This document shows, in pieces, positions 17,600 through 26,600 of a stretch of DNA of 53,642 bases. The DNA is taken from NCBI GenBank assembly GCA_030849065.1, contig JASAON010001551.1, positions 1-53,642 on the forward strand. The letters run 5' to 3'. The translations under genes and the position numbers were made by a program. How positions within the stretch are numbered: the first letter of the stretch is position 1; each line of letters opens with the position of its first letter. This stretch comes from Jaenimonas drosophilae (taxonomy: Eukaryota > Euglenozoa > Kinetoplastea > Trypanosomatida > Trypanosomatidae). The notes under the pieces were generated by a model. That model searched no databases and was not told the DNA's origin. It saw only the letters and a program-made list of their open reading frames with translations.

Positions 17600-18844
17600 A
17601 TGCCCGAGATGGAGCGCCAAGCAACAGAACGGTGCTTTGAGCGTTTGTTTGGATTTGCTGAGCGTTCGTATGCCCCCACTCGTGCCGCGTTGCTGCGTGT
17701 AGCACAGTTCGAGTGGTATAACGGTCGTGAGCGCTGCCTACTGGACTTGCCGTGTGGTCGAGTAAGCTCAGGCTGGCATTCTGCCCCTTCAGTGAGGGAA
17801 CTACGCGATGATGTCATTCAGTTGGCGCAGAAAGCACGGCCCACTCGTGGTGAATCCTGGTGGTCCTCCGTGGTGCAGACCTATTCCCATGTAGTGGGCG
17901 AGAGTATCCAGCTCCACAGTGCTCATCCTGGTGGTGTATTTCAAGCAGCAAGCCAATTTAACCTACTGGAGTTCATCGACCCAGAAGTAGTTCCAGAGGA
18001 TGGCATTGCCAACTACATTTACGATCGCACTCAGGGCCCTGCATGTGCTGTGGCATGTCTGGCAGGCACAGCCTATCGAAACTATCTGATTCACCCCTCG
18101 TTTGTGTCAGGAGAACCCCTTCGATCTTCAGAAGCGGTGGATTCTGCTCTCCGGGGCCAGCGGCATGACTGGCAAGCCAATATGCTGGCAGATGTCACGG
18201 CATTCATTTCGGGGCCACATCCCACACGCGGTGAATCAACGTTGGGGCCTGTAGATGCGAGCCAGTTATACACCATTCGCAATGGCTACTTTCACGCATC
18301 TACTGAGCAGTCACAGCGACTTCATCAGCGACTGTGCGCTGTGGCGGCAAGCCGTGTGTGGTCGATGGACCAGCTGATGGATGAGCTGAGTGATTTGGTG
18401 CGCGTTGGCGTGGTGGAGGAGACTCCGGTCACTCACCCACTTCCAAAGGGGTCTAGTGTGATGCATGTCGTGACTCAAACCTACAACAGTGCACTGAGTC
18501 TTCCTCCATCTTATGCAACGAAGGGCGAGGGTAGTAACGAGGACGGAGTTGCGTTGCTCGCCCAAACCGTGTTGAATGGTAGCTACGAAGCTACTCTTTT
18601 GTGTGCGGCACGAAGCACATTAAACCTGTTACCTACTCCTGGCTCATCGGGCGAGTGGAAACCGCCTCCAACATTTCTCACAAAAGTTGGTGGTGGTGTC
18701 TTTCACAACCCGCAACGATGGATTCAACGGGCGATTGCGCGCGCTCGTACCCGCATGAGGACGCTGGACGTACCCATGGATGTCCGTCTAGTGCATTTTG
18801 GTCAACTTGATCAATCCTTTGTGGAGCTGGCCTACAGTGACTAG
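17600..18844 (+). CDS. Conserved protein of unnamed family
   Basis: A 414-residue soluble protein with an N-terminal helical segment and a globular core. Distinctive motifs are FQAASQFNLLEF (114-125), DRTQGPACAVACLAGTAYRNY (142-162, divisible at the double glycine-free centre), RNGYFHAS (near 225), GSYEATLLCAA (near 327) and TKVGGGVFHNP followed by W (near 361). I believe the same motif order occurs in uncharacterised proteins of bacteria and other protists, but I cannot name the family or a function. The strict conservation-like feel of QAASQFN, QGPACA and GGGVF suggests a ligand-binding or catalytic site. The peptide PTRGES occurs twice, at 81-86 and again near residue 212. There is no signal peptide or membrane span. 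Confidence 0.8.
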   Translation: MPEMERQATERCFERLFGFAERSYAPTRAALLRVAQFEWYNGRERCLLDLPCGRVSSGWHSAPSVRELRDDVIQLAQKARPTRGESWWSSVVQTYSHVVGESIQLHSAHPGGVFQAASQFNLLEFIDPEVVPEDGIANYIYDRTQGPACAVACLAGTAYRNYLIHPSFVSGEPLRSSEAVDSALRGQRHDWQANMLADVTAFISGPHPTRGESTLGPVDASQLYTIRNGYFHASTEQSQRLHQRLCAVAASRVWSMDQLMDELSDLVRVGVVEETPVTHPLPKGSSVMHVVTQTYNSALSLPPSYATKGEGSNEDGVALLAQTVLNGSYEATLLCAARSTLNLLPTPGSSGEWKPPPTFLTKVGGGVFHNPQRWIQRAIARARTRMRTLDVPMDVRLVHFGQLDQSFVELAYSD

Positions 18845-19193
18845 TACCATCCAGTTCTTCGCGTGTATTCATTGATGTTAGTGCTGCAGGCGCTGTAATC
18901 TCAGGATCGATTAGGTTTCTGTTCTCTGCTCTTCTGCCTCATGGCAACTGTCGAACGAGCAGTGAAGTGATTGTTTTCTGCTGAAATACTTCTTTTTTTC
19001 AATATGTTGTTTTGTTTTCCGATGCTATCAATCCAAGGCCAGTACTGGTGGTCCGTATGTATCGCGCATAGGAACGGGGGCCTGACTTCAAAGAAATTAG
19101 GTCGTTATTGTCAGTACTTGATACCCTGACTTAGCTGATCATTGCACTCACAGGAGGAGTGGCCACGACGAGGTAGGCTTCCACGTTCAGCAC
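18845..19193. other. Intergenic region
   Basis: Contains a T-rich tract at about 18970-19020 with AG at 19036-19037, and a later AG at 19152-19153. If the first is used, the leader carries a four-codon upstream frame starting at 19057. No gene seen. Confidence 0.5.
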
Positions 19194-20222
19194 ATGGAGC
19201 CGAGACGATGGAGGCCGCGCTATTATAATCCATTTACAGAAAGGAAGATTCGGAGGGACTACCTTCCCGTGTTCCGTGGCTTCTTCCGAGCCATGCCGCT
19301 TCACCGATGGTCGGCGAACGATATTGGAAAGGTGTTGGGCTACGTTGCCTTGAATCCGTCGCTCTTTGGCTTTCCTGACCACCCCACCTGTGTGGTGAAC
19401 ACCGCTTACTTCGTGCCATCTGTGCGTAGCAAACCCAGAGGTATCGTTGCTTTTGGTGCAGAGCGTGGCTGCAAGAGCCTCATTGTCCCGGCGTCATGCA
19501 CAAGTGAAAGTTTTGATGCGCTGGATGTGGAGTTGCTGTCTCCACTATTTCGTTGGAATCCTGGCGTGGAATACCTCTATCTGTCGCAGCAGTGCCAACC
19601 CATGGCACCGCACTTGGTGCCCTACCTCTCCCGATGCCACCACCTCAAGTCGATCACACTGGAAGGTTGGAATGATGCGGTGGCGATTCATCGCGTGTTG
19701 ATGGCATGCAAATCTGTGGACACCGTGGATACTTACAGCCCGCAGGACGCACCGAGAGAGTGGCACAACGAACTCTCCGTGCAGGCGCTGTCAACCCTGA
19801 TTGAAATGCACCCAAAGCTTCGCCAAGTGCAATCTCATCGACTGTACTTGATGGACTGGCAGCTCGCCACACAATTCAGTCGATGCAAACATGTTGTAGC
19901 TTTGGTGGTGTTTGGATGCGAGTACATTCTTCTGCTGGGAGGGCTCTTTCTCTTGCTGTGCTGCGTGCCTTCCTATGCCATGTATCACGTTGTCAAGCGA
20001 CTGTGCCGTGACCGTCTTAGCGAGGCCTACATCTGGTTTTGGAGTGTGATCGCCTTTGTAGCTACCTTCATTAGCTTGGCTTCGGTGGACCTTCTTGCTG
20101 GGAAGCGCTACGGACGTGGGTGGGTGCACCTGTCCAAGCTGTTTCTTCTAGGAAAGCGACGAGTGGATATCATGATGAATGTGCATCAAACATCTCTCGC
20201 ACACCTTCCTAAGGGCAAATAG
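19194..20222 (+). CDS. Hypothetical protein with two C-terminal membrane spans
   Basis: A 342-residue protein that I do not recognise. The N-terminal about 240 residues are globular and have a leucine-rich-repeat-like rhythm (VEYLYLSQQCQ, LKSITLEGW, VDTVDTYS, LRQVQSHRLY), although no canonical LxxLxLxxN repeat is clear. Two hydrophobic segments follow: about 243-266 (VALVVFGCEYILLLGGLF and onward) and about 280-302 (WFWSVIAFVATFISLASV). Between them is a short basic loop, and the tail is basic. There is no N-terminal signal peptide, so the protein is probably tail-inserted with a large cytosolic head. The stop at 20220-20222 is clean. Confidence 0.75.
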   Translation: MEPRRWRPRYYNPFTERKIRRDYLPVFRGFFRAMPLHRWSANDIGKVLGYVALNPSLFGFPDHPTCVVNTAYFVPSVRSKPRGIVAFGAERGCKSLIVPASCTSESFDALDVELLSPLFRWNPGVEYLYLSQQCQPMAPHLVPYLSRCHHLKSITLEGWNDAVAIHRVLMACKSVDTVDTYSPQDAPREWHNELSVQALSTLIEMHPKLRQVQSHRLYLMDWQLATQFSRCKHVVALVVFGCEYILLLGGLFLLLCCVPSYAMYHVVKRLCRDRLSEAYIWFWSVIAFVATFISLASVDLLAGKRYGRGWVHLSKLFLLGKRRVDIMMNVHQTSLAHLPKGK

Positions 20223-20340
20223 GGTGAGGAATGGAGGAGTACCTGGTGGCGAGTTTTGCGTAGCCTGTGCCGTTACATTATTCAGAGCCTATGGACTGAT
20301 GGTGGCCAGTTTCACTGACACGTAGCACTACGTCCATCCA

Positions 20341-20390
20341 TCTCGTCTCTTTCTTTTCCTCATGATTGCTTCTTGTTGCTTGGAACTGAG
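20341..20390 (+). promoter_or_regulatory. Predicted trans-splice acceptor
   Basis: T/C-rich tract, with AG at 20389-20390. No ATG lies between it and 20472. Confidence 0.45.
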
Positions 20391-20471
20391 GAAGGTTTCT
20401 GTAGGCAGTTTTTTGGGAGGGAGGATACGTTGGATCGATTGTTCCGTTGTGGTTCTGCGACTGTCACTGCG

Positions 20472-21497
20472 ATGCTCTCTGGAACGCACATCATTGAGGC
20501 GAGCCATGAAAGCCCCATTTTGGATTTGGCTGTAGATGCGAGCGGCAAACGACTCGCAACAGCGAGCACAGATGGAACCATTCGAATCTTCAGCTACACG
20601 GATCTCCCATCGGGCTCAGCGTGGAGCCATGTGACCACGCTGGTGGATGAGGTCCGCAACGAAGGTCCTAGCCCCGACCCAGTGGTCTGCCTCGCCTGGG
20701 CCCCACCTGCCTACTACTCCTGCGCGTTGCTGGCATGTAGCGAGCGCTCCCGTACCGTAGTCCTCTGGAGCGACTTGAACAACACACAGCAATACGAAAA
20801 GATTTATGAGGCCAACTTGCCCAGTACCGGACGCTGCGTTGGGTGGGCTGCCCACGAGTATGGCAAACTCTTCGCCGTTGGTTGCGAGGATGGCACAGTA
20901 CGAGCCTACAGTGGGCAGGATCAGTGTTGGGACGTCCACAGCTTTGTGGCACATCGGGGTCCATGCCTGAGCCTTGCCTTTTCCCCCTTTTACCCGCCCA
21001 GTGCGCTGCTACAGCTTCCCTTGGAAGGGGAGGGACAACCCCCGCTCCCCATCGCACCACCACGAATGGTAACGGGTGGTGATAAGCCGCAGGTTTGGCA
21101 GCATCGCTTTGCCGATACCGCGGCGGATGGGACCACCGCGGGGTCCTCCCACTGGGATCCGGTGGAGCTCCCTACGCCATCAGAGATGCGACCACGTGCG
21201 TGGTCAGCTGTGGCGTGGGCGCCGAACGCAGGGCTCCCCTTCGCGTACCTCGCGGCAGGAACGAGTGAGGGCCAGGTACTTGTGTGGAGGCAGGATGCTG
21301 TGGCGGCAGAACAGTGGCAGCGAACGACTGCACTACCTTCACAGAGTGCTGCCATCACGAAGCTTTCGTGGTCACAGGCGGGGACGTTTCTGTTGGTATC
21401 CACAGCCGATGGAGCGGCCACTTTGTGGTCTGAAGGTACCTCTGGGGAATGGGAGCTCGCTGGGGATGTTGAGGGTGACTTTGACACCACTGCCTAG
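20472..21497 (+). CDS. SEC13: SEC13, COPII coat and nuclear-pore WD40 protein
   Basis: A 341-residue WD40 beta-propeller protein. SEC13 forms the outer COPII cage with SEC31 at ER exit sites and is also part of the nuclear-pore Y-complex. Signatures are IIEASHESPILDLAVDASGK, continuing as RLATASTDGTIRIF; VVCLAWAPPAYY; CVGWAAHEYGKLFAVGCEDG; and HRGPCLSLAFSP followed by the RMVTGGDKPQVW blade. The length is near the family norm; a Pro/Leu-rich insert lies around residues 178-195. A sixth blade ends near the C-terminus and there is no seventh, as expected for SEC13, which borrows a blade from its partner. SEH1, a close relative, is the main alternative. The start is the first ATG after the acceptor at 20390. 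Confidence 0.85.
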   Translation: MLSGTHIIEASHESPILDLAVDASGKRLATASTDGTIRIFSYTDLPSGSAWSHVTTLVDEVRNEGPSPDPVVCLAWAPPAYYSCALLACSERSRTVVLWSDLNNTQQYEKIYEANLPSTGRCVGWAAHEYGKLFAVGCEDGTVRAYSGQDQCWDVHSFVAHRGPCLSLAFSPFYPPSALLQLPLEGEGQPPLPIAPPRMVTGGDKPQVWQHRFADTAADGTTAGSSHWDPVELPTPSEMRPRAWSAVAWAPNAGLPFAYLAAGTSEGQVLVWRQDAVAAEQWQRTTALPSQSAAITKLSWSQAGTFLLVSTADGAATLWSEGTSGEWELAGDVEGDFDTTA

Positions 21498-21620
21498 TCC
21501 GCCCCCCTAGGCAGACGACGCCCGTGCGCGGTAAGAGCAATGAGAAGCGACAAGGATATCATTCTGAGCAAGTTAGTTTATTCCCTAGAAAACTGACGAT
21601 GATAGTGATTCATTTCATTA

Positions 21621-21661
21621 CCTTCCTTCTCTCGTTCGTCTTCTTCTATTCAACTTCTCAA
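21621..21661 (+). promoter_or_regulatory. Predicted trans-splice acceptor
   Basis: One of the strongest tracts in the window (about 36 of 40 bases pyrimidine), with AG at 21660-21661. The first ATG is 21772. Confidence 0.6.
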
Positions 21662-21771
21662 GGTGTCGAGTAGGGTGAACTCCAACGGTTGCTTCCATTT
21701 ATCGTGACAACTGAGCTCGGCTCATTTTTCCGCATTTCTGAGTACAGAACAAAAAAACAAACACATAAGTC

Positions 21772-21978
21772 ATGGGTGTTCTTATTGGAACGATTGTGTT
21801 TATCGTGGTTGGCCTCCTGGTGGGACTTAGTGCTAATCTTTGGGCCAAATCTCAGGTAGAACTGGTGCGAGTGTTGTGTGCCGTAGCCACGTTTTGCTGC
21901 TGGCTTTCATGGGTATTGATATACATGGCGCAATTGAACCCCCTGCTGCTGCCCACGCGAGTGATCAAGGCGGAGTAA
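21772..21978 (+). CDS. VMA9: V-type ATPase subunit e
   Basis: A 68-residue membrane protein with two hydrophobic segments (about 3-23 and 33-53). It matches the small Vo-sector subunit e (yeast Vma9, animal ATP6V0E) in length, two-span hairpin, the aromatic/cysteine-rich second span (CAVATFCCWLSWVLIYM) and the diagnostic AQLNPL directly after that span. The subunit belongs to the proton-translocating Vo ring assembly of endosomes, acidocalcisomes or contractile vacuoles. The frame is short but the motif is specific. The start is the first ATG after a strong acceptor. Confidence 0.88.
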   Translation: MGVLIGTIVFIVVGLLVGLSANLWAKSQVELVRVLCAVATFCCWLSWVLIYMAQLNPLLLPTRVIKAE

Positions 21979-22336
21979 CTGCTCCACAAAGAACATGGAG
22001 CAAGTTGGAGGCAGTGGGCATCCTTTGCAGCAAATTCTGTTTCTGAGTCATTGACGCCGCTTCCTTCTGGTGCGGCTACTGACAGGACCAAGCAAATACA
22101 ACAGCAACACTGAGTGCAGGGGAATGCATGGCCGGGTGTTGCCTACCCGAGCATTTCAACCAGTTTCCTTTTCACGTTTCGTCCACTTTCTGCTTCTTCT
22201 CTTCCAACACAAGCATAGTAGCTCTCTCCATCACTAAAACGGACACAGACGTCAGCACACCTGTTGCTGCTTCACGCGTCTATATTCTTGAGCACTAATC
22301 CTACGAATTTTCCCCAACGGTTTTCTAGGAAGTACC
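21979..22336. other. Intergenic region
   Basis: No gene. Its centre is the C/T tract that serves the ERD2 gene. Confidence 0.6.
22164..22213 (+). promoter_or_regulatory. Predicted trans-splice acceptor
   Basis: Long pyrimidine tract, with AG at 22212-22213. The first ATG afterwards is 22337. Confidence 0.6.
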
Positions 22337-22996
22337 ATGGCGTTTATCCGCGTAATGGGTGATATGCTGCACCTAGGAGCAATTGTGATTCTTCTAGCGA
22401 AGATGCTCCGTCAGCGGTCAGCCGCCGGAGTTTCACTGAAGTCCATGATGCTCTTTGCTCTCGTTTTCATGACTCGTTACCTTGACTTGTTCGTCGCTTA
22501 CTATGGAATCTACAACACCGCAATGAAGATATTCTTCCTCACGACCACGTGCCACATCTGCTACTTGATGAAGTACCGATCTCCATGGAAGGCAACGTAC
22601 GATCGTGACAATGACACCTTTCGTATCAGATATCTCATCATCCCATGCGTTGTGCTGGCGCTGCTTTTCCATCGAACACCGCGGATTGGCTGGGTTCTTG
22701 AGATTTGCTGGTCGTTCTCTCAGTATCTGGAGTCAGTTGCCATCCTGCCGCAGATCTTTCTTCTGGAGTACACCGAGCGCTATGATGCCCTGACGTCACA
22801 CTACCTGTTTTGTTTGGGTGCGTATCGCATCGTGTACTTAATTCACTGGATGGTGAACTACTTTGCGTACGGCAAGTTCAACACAATTTCTGTAGTGGCA
22901 GGACTAGTTCAATCTATGCTGTATGCTGACTTCTTTTATCACTACATCACTCAGGTAGTGCGTCGGGCCAAGCGACGCTACGACTTGGCTCGATAG
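22337..22996 (+). CDS. ERD2: ER lumen protein retaining receptor (K/HDEL receptor)
   Basis: A seven-span Golgi/ER receptor that retrieves escaped ER chaperones carrying C-terminal retention tetrapeptides. At 219 residues it has the family length. Visible signatures are R5 in the first span, the LVFMTRYLDLF motif with R47 and D50 (retention-signal binding residues in the animal receptor), YGIYNTAMKI, KATYDRDNDTFR, the hallmark YLESVAILPQ, LTSHYLFCLGAYRIVYL and AGLVQSMLYADFFYHYIT. The basic C-terminal tail (RRAKRRYDLAR) is consistent with COPI recruitment. This is among the most secure identifications in the window. Confidence 0.96.
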   Translation: MAFIRVMGDMLHLGAIVILLAKMLRQRSAAGVSLKSMMLFALVFMTRYLDLFVAYYGIYNTAMKIFFLTTTCHICYLMKYRSPWKATYDRDNDTFRIRYLIIPCVVLALLFHRTPRIGWVLEICWSFSQYLESVAILPQIFLLEYTERYDALTSHYLFCLGAYRIVYLIHWMVNYFAYGKFNTISVVAGLVQSMLYADFFYHYITQVVRRAKRRYDLAR

Positions 22997-23670
22997 GCGG
23001 AGCTAGAAGGCATTCTATGCCTGTGAGAGAGGATGGGATGTAGAAGTGTTGATGGTGAGCATGACGCTCCACAATGCACTCTTCATTCTCAATCGTCTAT
23101 TACTTTCCCTCCAGCAATGTTTCTATCCTGAATACTGTTACTGGTTCCTTCTTGCACTAATCACTATTCATCATGGATCTCTTTGTCACTTGCTTTCTCC
23201 ATAGTCCTCCTGGGAGCATCCAATCACTTTCCTGTGCAGAGCGAGGGAGGGATTTTGAACCTCCTTCGCCTGTCACTGCATGACCTGCCGCCAATCGGCA
23301 AATACTGTATAGGGCTTCATTCATAGAAAACTCTTACGACGGATTGCTCAAACCACATTTTTTCCAGCTACGTGGACCAGTCACCTTTCCCTCCTCATTC
23401 TTTGAATTCCACTTGCCTCAGCAATACACACTTTTGTCAGTACGCCTTCTGAGTGAGTGAAAAAGAGGGTGGAACTGCTTGTAGAGAGGGTTATTCTTAA
23501 CTGTTAGCCGCCAAAATTCTCAGTGATCATTATTTCTTTGTTCAGTGAAGCAGCGTTATATTCTCATTGTTTTGCCATTGAGGGTGTGCGCGACACGGTG
23601 CATCTCAAGTGGCACGACACCCGCCGACGGAGTAGATCGCCTGAGACTGGACTGAGATCTTGAATTTACA
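22997..23670. other. Intergenic region
   Basis: C/T-rich tract near 23381-23421, with a second AG at 23546-23547. No ATG occurs from 23421 to 23671, so the next gene has a leader of about 120-250 bases. A tRNA-like fragment near 23245 was considered and rejected. Confidence 0.55.
23381..23421 (+). promoter_or_regulatory. Predicted trans-splice acceptor
   Basis: C/T tract ending in CCTCAG, with AG at 23420-23421. Confidence 0.45.
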
Positions 23671-26600
23671 ATGAATAACTACCAACTTAGTGATGAGCTT
23701 GTGAAAAACAAGTTCTGTACTGTCTATAAAGGCCGAAAGCGCAACACAGCTGAGTTCTATGCCATTCTCTCGATGGACAAATCAAGGAGGGATCGCGTTC
23801 TCCGTAGTGTTCAGACCCTGCGGGTTCTTACTCATCCGTCTATTGTGAGCTTTCACAACTGGTATGAAACAAGCAACCACCTTTGGGTCATCACGGAATA
23901 CTGCAGTAGTGGGGATATGCACTCCGTCCTGAGCTTAAAGGATCCTCTTCATCCTACTTCTGTCAGAGCCTACAGTCGCGATGCCGTACTCGGGCTTTTG
24001 TACATTCATACCCGTGGTGTTCTGTACAACAACGTTAAGCCTTCCAAGCTTCTGCTGGACTCGAGCTGCACACTTCGGTACTTCGATTTTGGGCTCTCCT
24101 GTCTCTTCACCGAAGCAAAAGATCGTTCTCCTGTTGGAACGCCGCTGTATATGGCTCCCGAGCTCTTCATTAGTGGGGTTGGTGTCCCATCCGTTGCGTC
24201 TGACATCTGGTCCCTCGGTTGCTTCATGTACGAGCTTGCTGCAGGTCAGCCTCCGTTTTCGTCAGAAAAGTTGGAGGATCTCATGAAGGAAGTGCAGGGA
24301 AGCAGTTATAAGCCCGTCGAGCGCATGGACGCGGAATTCAATAGTCTCGTTCAATCAATGCTGGAGAAGGATCCACTTCGCAGGGCAACTTGGAAAGACG
24401 TAGTTGAAAGCGGTTTCTGGGGCGAAAAGATTACACAGGACGTACATCTCCCCCCAGAGCCGGCGTTTGATGCGTATAAACGCCGCTACTCGGGTCGTGA
24501 GTGGTCGGCAGAACGCCTCCGCCTTGGTCTCTCTCGTTCGATTGCGGCAGCCAGGTTCCGACAAGGTCAGAAGAACCTGGAGAGTGAGGATGTGTCTTAC
24601 CTTCACGGCGATCTTGGGGCGACGGTAGAGGTGGACTTCACCCCACTAGACGCACCAGTACAAGATGACGAGGACGAAGTAGATCAAGGGGGTAAAGGTG
24701 CCGTGCCATCCTCTGAAACCGTGGCAAACCCACGCTCTCGGTCCGCCGAAGCCGCAGCCTCTGCGACGGTTGATACGCAACGTAGCGAGATACTCTCTAT
24801 TCCCCCAAATCACAGCTGCCCAAGTATACATCCCACTGCCAACATTAATCAGGTTCCAACCCCACCACTGAAGCCAGCCCCTCTGCCGGCAACGGGCTGG
24901 GTAGAAACACCAGCAGAGAAGGACTTGGAGGCAACCTCCATGCAAGAAGAGCGTCACGAGGTCTTCTCCAATAGCCAATCCGCTCCGGAGTCTCTCGATC
25001 AGAGCAACTTTACGGGCTTCACAGTAGAGGGGAGCAGCGCAGAGACACTCGTCTCTGAGATGCGCCTCGCTTCGCTGCTCTGGCAGAATGCGGACGCCCA
25101 TATCCGTCCTCTGTGCCTGAACAACCGCTTAGAACGTTATGTGGAGCCAACCTATAATCCTGAGCTTCTCGAATTCCAGCCGTACAGTGCAAGTGAAATA
25201 AAAAAGATTTCGCGCGAGGAATTGACACAGTTCTTGGCGGTGATTTACCGCGCACTGTCCTCCACGACCGTGAGTGCATCGGACAAGTTGAACACGCTAC
25301 GGTACTTCGAGGCCGTCTGCGTAGGCACTTCCACCGCCAGTGTGTTGGTGAATAGCTCTATCATGACCCTGTGCATGAAGCTATGCGACCAGCCCAACGC
25401 CGCGGTAGAGTTTCGTGCAGCCGCGGCGTCCATCATTGGTCTTCTTGTGCGCCACACGACATTCATCCACACAAATCTAGCCAAGTCGGGCATCTTCCCC
25501 GACACTTTGAAGCTGTTTTGGACGGAGAAGGACGTAATGGTGCGACGAAAGCTGCTTGCATGCTCGGGGGAGATGCTCTTTTATATTGCGGTACAGGCAG
25601 CGAAGGACAGGCCGGCATGGGGTATCATCCCAAAAGATGTACTCGCAGTGTATCAAGCAGCACTCTCATCTGAAGATGAGATCCTGCAGCACTACGCTGT
25701 GAAGACGATTGAGAACCTGGCGTCGGTGCCGGACAATGAGATCGTGTCATCCATCTTCTGCAATCCCGCCACCGTAGACCTGCTGATTCGCATATACAAG
25801 ACGCGAAGCTCCAATGAGCAAATGGCGTCAAGTGCATTATGCGCCGCACTCAAGCTCGCCATTGGCTGTGAGTCGTTGATGTCTCATATCTTCAAGTCTA
25901 AGGACTTCCCGTGCAGTTCGTACGCCACAACTTTTTCGGACTGCAAGGTGTTCTACACCGCACAGCTTCTCATCACCTTTCTCAACTATGTCATGGTGAA
26001 GTCGATGATGGCCATTGACAACAGTTTCACCAAGGCATGGATAGCGGCAGCGGCAGCAGAAGATGAGAAGAGCTCTAGGAATCGTGATCAGGGCCCAGCG
26101 ACTTCATCTCTCTTTGTCGGTTCCAATGTGACCCCCACGGATGCTGTCTGGATGCTCACTACCATCGCCCAGATGAGTGACGAGCTGCTGGTTCATCTGT
26201 GTAACAAGGACCAGCAGGCCAACGTGATTATTCGAGGAAAGACCCTACTCTTCACCCTTCTTCTGGGCTGCCTTGGTGGAAATACCCTGTCGAAGCTGTG
26301 CGAGAGTAGCCACCACGTGACCTATCTAGATCGATTGATGAGGTACAAGGACAGCTACGTGCAGAGATGCGCATCACAGATGGCCGTTGTCTTAAGCCTT
26401 GTGGTGCTGGAGAAGATCAAAGTCACGTCGGAACGCGTTTCATTTCATTCGACCGCCGTCTATTTGTCGTCGACGCTTCAAATATTAAGTGCATCTGCCA
26501 TCCGCAGCATGCTTCAACTTCAGCCCGATGTGTTTGCCTACCTTGCTGTGTGCATGGACAAGTCGCTCACCAATTCCATCTACCGCAACTACTTGGACCG

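Noticed and set aside
23235..23275. tRNA-like T-arm on the minus strand
   Set aside because: A TTCAAA-type loop is present, but the flanking stem does not pair as a 5-bp T-stem, and no anticodon arm or acceptor stem could be built upstream.
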